Assembly: GCA_001626925.1 (NCBI GenBank)
Contig: LUOR01000047.1
Coordinates: 1 to 57,792, forward strand
DNA from: Moraxellaceae bacterium REDSEA-S32_B1
GTDB taxonomy: Bacteria; Pseudomonadota; Gammaproteobacteria; Pseudomonadales; Moraxellaceae
Reading direction: 5' to 3'
Length of the DNA stretch: 57,792 bases
Shown: one piece after another, positions 1 through 10,130 of the stretch
Layout of the letters: each line of letters opens with the position of its first letter
How positions within the stretch are numbered: position 1 is the stretch's first letter
Notes under the pieces: model-generated
The model's database searches: none
Told to the model about the DNA's origin: nothing
The model's input: the letters and a program-made list of their open reading frames with translations, nothing else
Program-made: the position numbers and the translations under genes

Positions 1-118
1 TTTCCAATTGCGAGTTGAAAATAATCAGAATGAGTGTAATACACTCTAACTTTCTCAACTACTTACAAATGTGTTGCACTTCGTTGTTGAATCTGCGAAA
101 GAAGAAAAAATAATAGAC

Positions 119-152
119 ATAAAAAAAAGCCTGAATCAATGTTCAAGCTTTT
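119..152 (-). terminator. Rho-independent terminator of tRNA-Gly
   Basis: Read on the minus strand, arms at 142-150 and 127-135 form a 9-bp stem (one G-U pair) followed by a run of eight T. It lies directly downstream of the minus-strand tRNA-Gly gene. Confidence 0.8.
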
Positions 153-170
153 CATACAACTTTCAAAATA

Positions 171-246
<76 letters not shown>

Positions 247-461
247 ATGCGCCACATCATAGCGCATTGGTGATTTTGGTCAAGCAGTTTTCGATTTCTG
301 AATCGTCGAATGCACATTTATTCATCTTTTCTTTGTCCTTTGTTATCAGGTTTATTCATCTTTTGTCTACGTTGTCGGCTCTCGTTATCAATTTTTATAC
401 TTAATCCGCAACATCATCGTTATACACTGAGGCTATAAATAGTAAAAATCTTGGAGTAACA

Positions 462-1265
462 ATGAAGAAGTTTTTAAGCGTAACAGTATTGGCAAGTGCT
501 TTGGCGGTGACAGGTTGTACGAGTTCAACATCGACAAGTACCACCGGTGTAGATCGTAAACAGTTGCTTTTGGTATCTGACAGCGAAGTCAACGCATTAT
601 CTGCGCAAAGCTACAACCAAATGAAAGCGCAAGCACAGGCAAAAGGCGTTCTGAACACCAATAGCACCCAAAAAGCACGCTTACAGCGCATTGCCAACCG
701 TTTGATTCCACAAACAAAAGTACTTCGCCCAGAGGCGTCTTCTTGGAAATGGGAAGTCAATTTGATCAAGAGCAATGAGCTGAATGCCTTCGTTGCGCCC
801 GGTGGTAAGATCATGTTCTATACAGGCATCATCGACCGACTAAAACTCACTGATGATGAGATCGCTGCAATCATGGGTCACGAGATGGCACATGCACTGC
901 GTGAACATGGTCGTGAAAATGTATCTCGTCAGTACGCACAGCAAGCAGGTTTAAGCATCTTAGCGGCAGCGACTGGTCTATCTGAAGGTCAAGCGCAACT
1001 TGCGCAGATGGTTGGTCAAATCGGTATCAGCTTGCCGAATAACCGTACTCAGGAGTCTGAAGCCGATGTACTTGGCACCGAGCTGATGGCGCGTGCAGGG
1101 TATAACCCGAATGCGTCGATTAGCCTATGGAAAAAGATGATCTCGGCAAGTAGTGGTAGCTCACCACAGTTTTTGAGTACCCACCCGAATCCATCGAATC
1201 GTATTCAAAACCTACAAGCCCTAATGCCAAAAGTGATGCCACTGTATCAACAAGCAAAACGCTAA
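462..1265 (+). CDS. M48-family metalloprotease, lipoprotein
   Basis: A 267-residue zinc metallopeptidase predicted to sit as a lipoprotein in the envelope. The N-terminus is a type II signal peptide (MKKFLSVTVLASALAVTGC) with the lipidated Cys at 19. The catalytic HEMAH motif is at 140-144, and the third zinc ligand is likely in ESEAD near 198-202, as in M48 proteases of the LoiP/YcaL/BepA type. These degrade or help fold outer-membrane proteins. The start ATG follows a good GGAGTAA ribosome site. It is monocistronic with a strong terminator behind it. There are no TPR repeats after the protease domain, so it resembles LoiP/YcaL more than BepA. The exact substrate cannot be told from sequence. 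Confidence 0.9.
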   Translation: MKKFLSVTVLASALAVTGCTSSTSTSTTGVDRKQLLLVSDSEVNALSAQSYNQMKAQAQAKGVLNTNSTQKARLQRIANRLIPQTKVLRPEASSWKWEVNLIKSNELNAFVAPGGKIMFYTGIIDRLKLTDDEIAAIMGHEMAHALREHGRENVSRQYAQQAGLSILAAATGLSEGQAQLAQMVGQIGISLPNNRTQESEADVLGTELMARAGYNPNASISLWKKMISASSGSSPQFLSTHPNPSNRIQNLQALMPKVMPLYQQAKR

Positions 1266-1290
1266 GCACACATTCTGAAGCAATATTGAA

Positions 1291-1324
1291 AATACCGCAT
1301 CGTTCATGATGCGGTATTTTTTTA
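1291..1324 (+). terminator. Rho-independent terminator after the M48 protease
   Basis: Perfect 11-bp arms at 1291-1301 and 1308-1318 with a 6-nt loop, followed by a T run. Confidence 0.9.
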
Positions 1325-1437
1325 TGGTAGCGATTCTAGGAGTTTTGAAGAAAACATCGCTTTGCTTGAAATATGCTATATTTGTACACACTCCTTGTAC
1401 AAAGTTTTTGCGTTATATTTGAATTAAAGGTCGCCTC

Positions 1438-1755
1438 ATGCAACTGCAAACTCAACTTGAAGAATTACTGCAACAATGCTCACCAAGCCATTTGGAAATT
1501 TTGAATGAATCCTCAGGACATGGTGGTTACTTCCCTGGCAAAGAAAGTCATTTTAAAGTGACCATCGTCAGTGATGTTTTTCAAGGTTTGCGTTTGGTTC
1601 AACGCCATCAAAAGGTATATGGCTTAGTCGGTGATTTACTTGCACCCTCGAAAATTCACGCTTTAGCTATTCACGCTTACACACCAGATGAATGGACAGG
1701 CGAGCGACCTGACAGCCCAAATTGTGCGCACGCACCTAAGCATGCAAGTAGTTAA
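1438..1755 (+). CDS. bolA: BolA-family protein
   Basis: A 105-residue protein of the BolA/IbaG superfamily. The N-terminal helix is followed by the typical beta-turn ESSGHGGYFPGKESHFKV (about 24-41), then the helix-turn segment RLVQRHQKVYGLVGDLL, and it ends in the conserved HALAIHAYTPDEW strand (about 79-91). BolA proteins bind [2Fe-2S] clusters together with monothiol glutaredoxins, and some act as DNA-binding regulators of morphology and stress. The length (105) and the HALAIH...TP ending fit BolA better than the shorter IbaG. The gene lies between a terminator and the SirB2-like gene 64 bases downstream, so it may be read alone or with that gene. Confidence 0.88.
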   Translation: MQLQTQLEELLQQCSPSHLEILNESSGHGGYFPGKESHFKVTIVSDVFQGLRLVQRHQKVYGLVGDLLAPSKIHALAIHAYTPDEWTGERPDSPNCAHAPKHASS

Positions 1756-1819
1756 CTTTATTTCCGTTTTTTTATTCTTATTTTTCATTTCAAGCCACTT
1801 TTTTAGCTAGAGAACTACT

Positions 1820-2212
1820 ATGGATCAGCACCTATTGATTAAAATCATACATATGTCGATTGCCAGTTTGGTGTTTATTTTATTGATTGTACGTGCTTTT
1901 CCGATTTTGATTTTAAAAAAGTGGACGGTTGAACGCACTGTGTCCAACAAGATCATCGTCGGACTACAACATTTCAGTTATAGTGTGTTGATTTTGTCGG
2001 GATTGTGGCTGCTTTGGGACAATCAATTTCAGGTTGAAATGTGGTTTTATGCCAAAGTGATTTTATTTTTGGTCATTTTATCTGCATCCATGAAAGCATT
2101 TAGTCGCAAGTCAGAGCGCTTATTGGTGCAACGTCAAGCAGGCTTAGTGATTGCGATTGTGGCATTTCTTGCCTTATTCGCTTTGATCGGGATCAAACCA
2201 CAGCTCGGCTAA
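1820..2212 (+). CDS. SirB2-like small integral membrane protein
   Basis: 130 residues with four hydrophobic segments at about 8-30, 48-66, 72-91 and 108-125. The spacing and the HMSIASLVFILLIVRAFPIL opening resemble the SirB2 family (invasion regulator SirB). Despite the family name, no molecular function is firmly known. It is a plasma-membrane protein with almost no soluble part. A ribosome site (AGAGAAC) precedes the ATG. The family call rests on topology and length rather than a diagnostic motif. Confidence 0.6.
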   Translation: MDQHLLIKIIHMSIASLVFILLIVRAFPILILKKWTVERTVSNKIIVGLQHFSYSVLILSGLWLLWDNQFQVEMWFYAKVILFLVILSASMKAFSRKSERLLVQRQAGLVIAIVAFLALFALIGIKPQLG

Positions 2213-2324
2213 ATTTAGAATAGTTTTTTTAGAGATGTCATTACTAACATATTTTTTGACTGATTTTATTGACTTGTTTTTTTGAATTGGTTCGATACAA
2301 CCAAAAGAAGGAATGGAGAACAAC

Positions 2325-3170
2325 ATGCTAACTCGCGTTGTATTTAACCAAAAAGGTGGTGTAGGCAAATCAAGCATTACCGTCAACTTAGCAGCAATCA
2401 GTGCAGCTCAAGGCTATCGTACTTTAGTAATCGACCTTGATCCACAATCGAACTCAAGTCAATACATTCTCGGTAGTGCACATGACAGCTTGCACACAGG
2501 TGCGGAACTGCCAACCTTTAGCCCGAATATGTATCATTTCTTTGAAGAAGTGGTGGCGCAGCCACAAGGCAAAGGCATTCTCGGTTCGGCAATCGGGTCG
2601 ATCTTAAATAATAAAATCAAAGGCTTAGATGCAGTCATTCATCAGAGTCCGTTTCCAAATTTGCATGTGATTCCATCGAGTGCAGAGCTTGGCTCACTAG
2701 AGCATGCGCTTGAATCTAAACATAAAATTTATAAGCTACGTGATGCTTTGCAGAAAATCGCATCACAATATGATCGTGTCTATATCGACACACCGCCTGC
2801 ATTTAACTTCTTTACCTTGTCTGCGTTGATTGCGTCAAATCGTGTCTTGATTCCATTTGACTGTGACGTATTCTCACACCGTGCACTATTAACGCTACTT
2901 GAAAATGTTGTAGAAACTCGTCAAGATCATAATGATGACTTGACTGTGGAAGGTGTGATTGTCAATCAGTTCCAAGCGCAAGCCAAGCTTCCAAAGGAAA
3001 TTGTGGCACAGCTTCGTCAAGATCAACTGCCTGTATTTGACACCATGCTACCGCCATCTGTGATGATGAAAGAGTCACACTTGAAGAATCTACCATTGAT
3101 TCATTTGGCTGCAGATCACAAGCTGACACAGACTTACCGCCAACTATTTGACGAGATTGAGCGTGAATAA
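2325..3170 (+). CDS. ParA/MinD-superfamily ATPase (orphan ParA)
   Basis: 281 residues from the preferred ATG at 2325, which has GGAG six bases upstream. An ATG four codons earlier (2313) has a ribosome site almost touching it. The deviant Walker A KGGVGKS sits near the start, followed by IDLDPQSNSS (Walker A' region) and the Walker B-like VYIDTPPAFN about residue 150. ParA ATPases position DNA or protein cargo by ATP-dependent binding to the nucleoid. There is no parB next to it. The following gene encodes a lipoprotein and overlaps by one base, so this is not the canonical chromosome-partition parAB operon. The cargo is unknown. Confidence 0.85.
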   Translation: MLTRVVFNQKGGVGKSSITVNLAAISAAQGYRTLVIDLDPQSNSSQYILGSAHDSLHTGAELPTFSPNMYHFFEEVVAQPQGKGILGSAIGSILNNKIKGLDAVIHQSPFPNLHVIPSSAELGSLEHALESKHKIYKLRDALQKIASQYDRVYIDTPPAFNFFTLSALIASNRVLIPFDCDVFSHRALLTLLENVVETRQDHNDDLTVEGVIVNQFQAQAKLPKEIVAQLRQDQLPVFDTMLPPSVMMKESHLKNLPLIHLAADHKLTQTYRQLFDEIERE

Positions 3171-3559
3171 TGAATAAACTCACTTTAGCAACTGCTTTGG
3201 CGTCAAGCCTTATTCTAGGTGCTTGTGCAACTGGTCCAGTCAAGCCCGCCTATGTTTCACCAACCCAGTATCAATCGTGGAACTGCGCACAGCTTCACAC
3301 CGAATACGCACGTATCGGCAAATATGTCAGTGATGGTGTTGAACCTGAAAAGCGTACAGGTATGGGCGTTGGTGTCGGACTTGGTGTCGGTGGCTGGGGT
3401 GGCGGTTGGGGCGTTCGCCCGAACATCTCAGTGAATATGGGGCAATCGAGCAACAGCAAACGCACAGAAATTGCTAAACTCTATGGTCAGCAAGATGCCA
3501 TTGCACAAGCGGCACAATTTAAAAATTGTCCGATCCAAAACCTTCGTCCAAGTAATTAA
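3170..3559 (+). CDS. Small glycine-rich lipoprotein
   Basis: 129 residues. A lipoprotein signal peptide ends in the lipobox LILGAC (Cys at 19). A central Gly/Trp-rich stretch lies at about 65-80, and two further Cys occur (about 40 and 120). Its ATG shares a base with the stop of the upstream ParA-type gene (TAATG), so translation is probably coupled. No enzyme motif is visible. The tight coupling suggests it acts with the ATPase or is merely co-expressed. Function unknown. Confidence 0.75.
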   Translation: MNKLTLATALASSLILGACATGPVKPAYVSPTQYQSWNCAQLHTEYARIGKYVSDGVEPEKRTGMGVGVGLGVGGWGGGWGVRPNISVNMGQSSNSKRTEIAKLYGQQDAIAQAAQFKNCPIQNLRPSN

Positions 3560-3582
3560 CCAAATCCTAACACATTGTCATG

Positions 3583-3605
3583 CAACACTATTTCTAAATA
3601 GTGCA
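3583..3605 (+). other. Intergenic hairpin
   Basis: Perfect 8-bp arms CACTATTT/AAATAGTG around a 2-nt core, without a T run. It could be a weak or Rho-assisted terminator for the ParA-lipoprotein pair. Confidence 0.35.
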
Positions 3606-3726
3606 AGTTACAAACTCATACTTTGATGCAATTTTCAGCAATATTATCTTGGGAATTGCATCATAATTGTTTATCTTACGCTCTCCTAACTCCCTCACAC
3701 ATCGCTGTGACTATTGAACCACTTTT

Positions 3727-4320
3727 ATGATCGAATATAGCTTTATTCTTATTGCGCTGTTTGCTGTCATGATTATCCCAGGACCAACCAATGCATTGTT
3801 GGCGAGTTCTGCACAGCAAATCGGCATGCAAAAATCACTGCGCTTGATTCCAGCGGAGTTGATTGGCTATATGTATGCGATGGCACTGTGGTGGTTGATC
3901 GTTGCATTTACCGATGATATTTGGCCTTTATTTATTGATATTCTCCATTTTGCCAGTGCGATCTATGTCTTTTGGCTCGCTTTTCGTCTGTGGAAAATGA
4001 AACATCTGCATGCGCATAGTCAACGCAATAAAAATATCAAAGCCATGCAACTGTTTTACTCCACCTTTAAGAATCCAAAAGCCGCACTGTTCTCTGTGGG
4101 TATATTCCCACACGAAACGTGGAGCAATATCGAAAGCTATGCCATCAGCATGTTGCTTTTTTGTGCAGTATTGATTCCATCGGCTTTATTTTGGATGTTT
4201 TACGGCAGTCGCTTGCTGACGGGTCGCTTCAAAGGCATCAACCAAGAGCAACTCTACCGTAGTTCTGCACTGTTGTTGTTAGTCTGTATGTTGCCAATCA
4301 TCGTACGTTTTTTTAATTAA
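3727..4320 (+). CDS. LysE/RhtB-family amino-acid exporter-like protein
   Basis: 197 residues, strongly hydrophobic, with about six membrane segments. The conserved N-terminal motif IPGPTNALLASSAQQIG (about 17-33) matches the PGP...G signature of LysE/RhtB translocators. Members export amino acids or other small molecules across the inner membrane. The middle segment HLHAHSQRNKNIKAMQ is the polar loop after the second or third helix. The substrate cannot be inferred. The gene is monocistronic, with no terminator seen behind it. Confidence 0.8.
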   Translation: MIEYSFILIALFAVMIIPGPTNALLASSAQQIGMQKSLRLIPAELIGYMYAMALWWLIVAFTDDIWPLFIDILHFASAIYVFWLAFRLWKMKHLHAHSQRNKNIKAMQLFYSTFKNPKAALFSVGIFPHETWSNIESYAISMLLFCAVLIPSALFWMFYGSRLLTGRFKGINQEQLYRSSALLLLVCMLPIIVRFFN

Positions 4321-4567
4321 TCAATGTAGCCATTTCACGGCAAATTAGCATCACCCTTACAAAAAATGTCACTTCCTTCCCTTTTGTTTACAACAATAAT
4401 TTGTGAAAATACCTTGATAAATCAACATAAACTGTGATTCGCTTAACAAAAATAATAAATAAAGTTTGAAATCTGTCATCAAGCATAGTATTTTAGTTAT
4501 TAATGAGAATTTTATTATTTACAACAACGATTGTGGATACAATCAATAGCCTATCGGGGAGTCCGTG

Positions 4568-4897
4568 ATGCAAGTTAAATCGGTAATGCTGATGTTGAGC
4601 ATGACTGTCGGTTTCGCGTCATATACACACTCAGCTCGAATTCAACCGCAAACGCCTAAGCAAGAAGCGTCGATCATCAAATCTGTTGCCGATGCGAAAA
4701 AGACCACTGCAACGGCGAAAGGTGCGAGCCAACTGACTGCACTGGATAAACTGATCCAAAGCGCAAAGTTGTCTGCTGCATCAAAACCATCGACTGAAGA
4801 AAGCCAAGCACTCGCTAAGCTCAATAATCAAAAACTCAGCGTGGTTTCTCGTAGTAAGAAGTTTAGCAATCTATTCCAAAACTTATTCGGTAGTTAG
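4568..4897 (+). CDS. Small secreted protein of unknown function
   Basis: 109 residues from ATG 4568. A GTG one codon earlier is possible, but the GGGGAG ribosome site is six bases from the ATG. The N-terminal hydrophobic stretch (MQVKSVMLMLSMTVGFASYTHSA) looks like a Sec signal peptide. The mature part is low-complexity, rich in Ala, Lys, Ser and Thr, probably helical, without Cys or a known motif. A strong terminator follows. I do not recognise the family. Confidence 0.55.
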   Translation: MQVKSVMLMLSMTVGFASYTHSARIQPQTPKQEASIIKSVADAKKTTATAKGASQLTALDKLIQSAKLSAASKPSTEESQALAKLNNQKLSVVSRSKKFSNLFQNLFGS

Positions 4898-4942
4898 TAT
4901 CTACTAATAAAAATCGGAATAGAAAACGATTTACCTTCCTCC

Positions 4943-4969
4943 AAAAGCTGTCTTCGGACAGCTTTTTTT
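4943..4969 (+). terminator. Rho-independent terminator (UUCG tetraloop)
   Basis: AAAAGCTGTC, loop TTCG, GACAGC then TTTTTTT. It serves the upstream small gene. On the other strand it could also end murJ transcription, with a shorter T run. Confidence 0.9.
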
Positions 4970-5005
4970 ATGGAATATAACATTTAATTAAGGTGAAATA
5001 GCTGT

Positions 5006-6553
5006 TTAAGGACGTAAGTGTCGAGGACGAAATCCAACCAACAACAACACAACCGCATAAGTCGCTGCACCAACGATACACAGTAGCGCAAGCATCAGAA
5101 TGCGCATCCAAGCACCTGCATCGCCGTCAAACCATTGTAAACCGAACCATAAAGCAATGATCATGGCAATATTGGCGATGGAAAACTGCATTATGGTTTT
5201 TTTCCAATGCCCTTCAAAACGATAAATATTCCGACGATGCAATGCGACATACAGCAAACCTGCATTCACTAAAGCAGAGCCTGAAGAAGCCAGTGCAAGC
5301 GCCATATGTTGCTCTTTCCACCCAATGAGATAGAAAATCCCAAGCAAAACAATAGTGATGAGCATATTGGCAAATACCGTGATCACACCGATGCGCACAG
5401 GCGTTTTGGTATCTTGCTGTGCAAAAAAACCTGGCGCAAAGACCTTAATCAACATAAATGAGATCACGCCTGCACTCATACATTGCAATGCCAAAGCAGT
5501 CATTTGCGTATCACGTAGGGTAAATTCACCATGTTGGAACAGCGTTTGAATGATCGGTGTAGCAAGCATACCCAGTGCTATACTGGCAGGCACACCGACC
5601 AAGATAATGACCTTTGCCGCCCAGTCGATCATGGCACGGAACTTTGTTGCATCTTGCTCTGCATGACGACTTGAGAGCGACGGTAAAATCACTGTACCAA
5701 TCGCCACACCAATCAAACCCAATGGCAACTCGGTCATACGCTCGGCGGTGTATAACCACGACACTGAACCATCTTGCATATGCGATGCCCAAAAGGTATT
5801 GAGCAATAAATTGATCTGCGTCACCGACACACCGAATAGTGCAGGCAACATCAATTTTAAAATGCGTTGTACACCTTCATGCTTAAAATCGAGCTTCGGT
5901 GGAATCAGTAATTTCTTACGCCATAATTCGGGAAGCTGTAAGGCAAGCTGTAGCACACCAGCGATTAACACCCCCCAACCCAACGACATGATTGCAGGAT
6001 CAGGGTACATTTTTGGCGCTAAAAATAGTGCCGCAAAAATCATACTCAGATTGAGCAAAACAGGCGCAAACGCAGGTGTGGTAAATGAACCATAACTATT
6101 CAAAATACTGCCCGCAAATGCCGTCAACGACATAAATAGCAAGTATGGAAAAGTCAGACGAAATAGATCAATGAGCTGTGCAAACTTGGCAGGATCATCG
6201 GCAAAACCGCCTGCATAGACGTAGAGAATCGCAGGCGCAGCAACCATCGCAATCATGGTCAATAAACTCATGATCAGCAATAAACCGCCAAACACACGAC
6301 TAACTAAAATTTGTACTTCTTCATGCGTTTTTGAGGTTTTATATTCTGTGAGTACAGGGATAAAGGCTTGGGAAAATGCACCTTCAGCAAACAGTCGCCT
6401 GAAAAAATTGGGAATACGGAACGCCACCACGAAGGTATCGAAATCTTTGCCTGCACCAAATACATTGAGCAAGACCATATCTCGTACCAAGCCTAAGATG
6501 CGTGACACCATAGTCATCGCACTGACAATGACGGTCGATCGCCATAGCGCCAT
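5006..6553 (-). CDS. murJ: Lipid II flippase MurJ
   Basis: 515 residues (family about 510). An inner-membrane MOP-superfamily transporter that flips lipid II to the periplasm for peptidoglycan synthesis. The N-terminus is typical: STVIVSAMTMVSRILGLVRD, then an Arg-rich FRIPNFFRRLFAEGAFSQAF (about 47-66), the most conserved stretch of MurJ, with further conserved AERMTELPLGLIGVAIGTV (about 267-285) and APGFFAQQDTKTPVRIG (about 369-385). About 14 membrane helices run throughout. It is divergent from the secreted-protein gene and followed in genome order by ampD on the same strand, about 200 bases upstream of its own start, so two envelope genes share a strand. Confidence 0.97.
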   Translation of the reverse strand: MALWRSTVIVSAMTMVSRILGLVRDMVLLNVFGAGKDFDTFVVAFRIPNFFRRLFAEGAFSQAFIPVLTEYKTSKTHEEVQILVSRVFGGLLLIMSLLTMIAMVAAPAILYVYAGGFADDPAKFAQLIDLFRLTFPYLLFMSLTAFAGSILNSYGSFTTPAFAPVLLNLSMIFAALFLAPKMYPDPAIMSLGWGVLIAGVLQLALQLPELWRKKLLIPPKLDFKHEGVQRILKLMLPALFGVSVTQINLLLNTFWASHMQDGSVSWLYTAERMTELPLGLIGVAIGTVILPSLSSRHAEQDATKFRAMIDWAAKVIILVGVPASIALGMLATPIIQTLFQHGEFTLRDTQMTALALQCMSAGVISFMLIKVFAPGFFAQQDTKTPVRIGVITVFANMLITIVLLGIFYLIGWKEQHMALALASSGSALVNAGLLYVALHRRNIYRFEGHWKKTIMQFSIANIAMIIALWFGLQWFDGDAGAWMRILMLALLCIVGAATYAVVLLLVGFRPRHLRP

Positions 6554-6752
6554 GGTTTCTATCCCAAATCACAAAAGTGCTTATTGTATAGTTAAAGCAC
6601 TATAAATTCACTACAGCGTTAACCTCACTCGCAGTACGATGAGTACACCTTCGATCGGTTGCCTTGTATTGACTGTCTTGTATTGAACACTATTACTTCA
6701 ACTAAAGATGAATTCTCAAAATTTGCATGTGTTAGCAGTCAATCCAATGATT

Positions 6753-7316
6753 TTATGTAGATCGTATTTGCTGTAAAAGCTGACGTAGTTTTTGCCAATC
6801 AAAAAAATCACCTGGATCAGTTTTACGTTGCGGCGCAATATCCGAATGTCCTGCAAGATGCTGTTTGGTTTTGGGATAAGCCGATTCGAGCGCAACGATC
6901 ACTTGGCTGAGTTGCTGATATTGCGCCTCTTCAAATGGTAAATCATCACTGCCCTCAAGCTCGATACCGATGGAATAATCATTACATTCCACTTGCCCGA
7001 GGTAACTCGAACGCCCTGCATGCCATGCCCTATCATTAAAATTGACGAACTGTAAAATCTCACCAGTGCGCAAGATTAATAAATGCGCTGAAACCTCCAT
7101 GCCTCGAATGGTTTCAAAATACGGGTGCTTGCTATGATCGAGTTGATTTTGAAAAAATTGCTCGATATAACCATCACCAAACTGCGACGGTGGCAAACTG
7201 ATATTATGAATCACCACCAGACGAATCTCAGTCTGGTCAGGTCGTGCATTAAAATTCGGTGAAGCAACCTGACGAGCAATGTTTAACCGCCCTTGTTCGA
7301 TTTTCAGTCCAGTCAT
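6753..7316 (-). CDS. ampD: 1,6-anhydro-N-acetylmuramyl-L-alanine amidase AmpD
   Basis: 187 residues, cytosolic zinc amidase of peptidoglycan recycling. It cleaves the stem peptide from anhydro-MurNAc and thereby keeps AmpC-inducing muropeptides low where that circuit exists. Motifs: VIHNISLPP (about 34-42, first zinc His), GRSSYLGQVECNDYSIGIEL (about 97-116) and HLAGHSDIAPQRKTDPGDFF (about 153-172), which carries the second His and the Asp ligand. The length fits E. coli AmpD (183). It works with mpl (53.9 kb), which reattaches the released peptide. About 200 bases separate it from murJ, so it probably has its own promoter. Confidence 0.96.
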   Translation of the reverse strand: MTGLKIEQGRLNIARQVASPNFNARPDQTEIRLVVIHNISLPPSQFGDGYIEQFFQNQLDHSKHPYFETIRGMEVSAHLLILRTGEILQFVNFNDRAWHAGRSSYLGQVECNDYSIGIELEGSDDLPFEEAQYQQLSQVIVALESAYPKTKQHLAGHSDIAPQRKTDPGDFFDWQKLRQLLQQIRST

Positions 7317-7416
7317 AAAGCGTTAAAATATACATTGAAATTTATTCATTACCTTCTATATTACTTGAGTTAGTGGTTTTGTGCTGTGTAAATCTATGTC
7401 TAGCTTCAATATTTAA

Positions 7417-8331
<915 letters not shown>

Positions 8332-8343
8332 AATTTCATTCCG

Positions 8344-8700
8344 ATGACTCAATCAGCGCATCTCAGCCTCAAACTTCGCATTTATAATGATGATGAGATT
8401 GCCTTTGGACCAGGGAAAGCCGAGCTACTCCAAGCCATTCACGCAACAGGTTCAATCTCTAAAGCAGCCAAACAGATGAATATGAGCTACCGTCGTGCTT
8501 GGCAGTTGGTCGATACTATGAATCGAAATTTCATCTCGCCATTGGTCAGTACGCAAACGGGTGGCTCACATGGTGGTGGTGCGCAAGTCACTGCTTTTGG
8601 TTTGGAAATCGTCGAGAAATATCAAAAGATGCAAGCGATTGCAAAGCAAAGTATTGAAGGTGAAATGGTGGCGTTTTTCCAATTTATTCAAAAATATTAG
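8344..8700 (+). CDS. Stand-alone ModE-type winged-helix DNA-binding protein
   Basis: 118 residues covering only the N-terminal DNA-binding domain of ModE-like LysR-class regulators. FGPGKAELLQAIHATGSISK and AAKQMNMSYRRAWQLVDTMN form the helix-turn-helix (about 21-60), followed by the wing PLVSTQTGGSHGGGAQVTAFG. The molybdate-binding TOBE/MOP repeats of full ModE are absent, so molybdate sensing by this polypeptide alone is unlikely. It follows nadC by 12 bases. Many short ModE-like proteins occur in proteobacteria with varied or unknown targets. Confidence 0.85.
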   Translation: MTQSAHLSLKLRIYNDDEIAFGPGKAELLQAIHATGSISKAAKQMNMSYRRAWQLVDTMNRNFISPLVSTQTGGSHGGGAQVTAFGLEIVEKYQKMQAIAKQSIEGEMVAFFQFIQKY

Positions 8701-8796
8701 TAGGGATCAGAAATAAACTTACGCAATCACCCCTGAATTCGCATTCAAACCATGTTAAGGTCGATTTTAATTTTAAAATAATTTTTTGAGGACAAT

Positions 8797-10110
8797 ATGA
8801 TGGTGCGTTTTGCAGCTTTAAAATTTAATGTGGCAGTGATGAGTATCCTCTCTACAACGGGTGTGGCAAACGCACAGCTCACCATTAATGGGCAATCCGT
8901 CCAAGGTACAAGCAACAACGCCATCACCATTGCCTCATCGAATACGAGCAACTACCAACCCCAAAATAATTTTCAAAGCTGTATTGCCAATTTGCGTTCA
9001 CGTGCAATTGCAAAGGGTGTGTCAGGTGCAACTTATGATCGTTACACCCAATCGCTTACACCTGACTATTCAGTGATTGATAAGCTGAATTATCAACCTG
9101 AGTTTAGCACCGATATTTGGGATTATTTGTCAGGCTTGGTTGATCAAGAACGTGTCGATGATGGACGCAAAAATATGGCGCAGTATCGCAGTGCATTGAA
9201 TCGTGCATCATCGCAATATGGTGTACCTGCTGAAACCATTGCTGCGGTGTGGGGCGTGGAAAGTAATTATGGTGATATTTCAGGGAAATATCCACTTTTA
9301 CAAGCCCTTGGCACACTCAGCTGTGAAGGGCGTCGTCAGTCCTATTTTCGTGGTGAATTTTTCACGACTTTAAAAATTTTACAACGTGGTGATTTGAGTG
9401 AAGATCAGCTCAAAGGCTCATGGGCAGGCGCATTTGGTCACACCCAGTTTATGCCGTCGACTTATGATCGTCTAGCTGTTGATTTTGATGGTGATGGTCG
9501 TCGTGATTTGGTGTCGAGTGTGCCTGATGCCCTCGCATCCACTGCAAATTTCCTCGACAAAGCAGGTTGGCAATCTGGTATGCCGTGGGGCTTTGAAGTC
9601 AATGTGCCTGGTGGTTATTATGTCGGCGGTGAAGGTCGTCGCAATAAAAAATCACTCAGCTATTGGGTCAATAAAGGTGTCAAGCGCATTGATGGCTCGC
9701 CAGTGATTCAAGGCAATTTAAGTGGTTCGACGAAAGCAGGCTTACTAGCCCCTGCTGGTGAAAATGGGCCTAAATTCTTAGTCTTCAAAAACTTTGATGC
9801 ACTGTATAGCTATAACGCTGCCGAAAGCTATGCCCTCGCCATTGCCATGCTATCAGATCGCTTACAAGGTAAATCAGGCATTCAAGCGGCTTGGCCAACT
9901 GATGATCCTGGCACATCTCGTGCAGAACGTCGTGAAATCCAAACCTTATTACTTCAACGTGGTCATGACATCGGCGATGTTGATGGTTTGATTGGTAGCA
10001 AAAGCCGTGCAGCGATTCAAGTAGAACAACGACGTCTTGGCTTAGCAACGACTGGTCGTGCAGGTCAGCGTATTTTGACTGCGCTTCGTGCAGAAAGTTT
10101 GATGAAATAA
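8797..10110 (+). CDS. Lytic murein transglycosylase, MltB-type, with peptidoglycan-binding domain
   Basis: 437 residues. An N-terminal signal-like segment (about 1-26) lacks a clear lipobox, so the protein is probably periplasmic rather than lipidated. The SLT_2 (MltB) domain spans about 60-360. The catalytic Glu is E155 in AVWGVESNYG, followed by PLLQALGTL, GSWAGAFGHTQFMPSTYDR and FDGDGRRDL. The C-terminal 60 residues (RREIQTLLLQRGHDIGDVDG onward) form a PG_binding_1 domain. The enzyme cleaves MurNAc-GlcNAc bonds to give 1,6-anhydro ends, feeding the AmpD/Mpl recycling route also encoded here. The ribosome site GAGGAC precedes the ATG. A long perfect palindrome follows the gene. Confidence 0.93.
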   Translation: MMVRFAALKFNVAVMSILSTTGVANAQLTINGQSVQGTSNNAITIASSNTSNYQPQNNFQSCIANLRSRAIAKGVSGATYDRYTQSLTPDYSVIDKLNYQPEFSTDIWDYLSGLVDQERVDDGRKNMAQYRSALNRASSQYGVPAETIAAVWGVESNYGDISGKYPLLQALGTLSCEGRRQSYFRGEFFTTLKILQRGDLSEDQLKGSWAGAFGHTQFMPSTYDRLAVDFDGDGRRDLVSSVPDALASTANFLDKAGWQSGMPWGFEVNVPGGYYVGGEGRRNKKSLSYWVNKGVKRIDGSPVIQGNLSGSTKAGLLAPAGENGPKFLVFKNFDALYSYNAAESYALAIAMLSDRLQGKSGIQAAWPTDDPGTSRAERREIQTLLLQRGHDIGDVDGLIGSKSRAAIQVEQRRLGLATTGRAGQRILTALRAESLMK

Positions 10111-10130
10111 GAAACTTGCAAATGGATGAT

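Noticed and set aside
2325..3170. ParA-type gene as the chromosomal parA of the parS sites
   Set aside because: No parB follows and the partner is a lipoprotein gene; chromosomal parAB is normally paired.
4500..4540. AATGAGAATTTTATTATT as a Fur box
   Set aside because: Only weak similarity in AT-rich DNA; no iron gene nearby.
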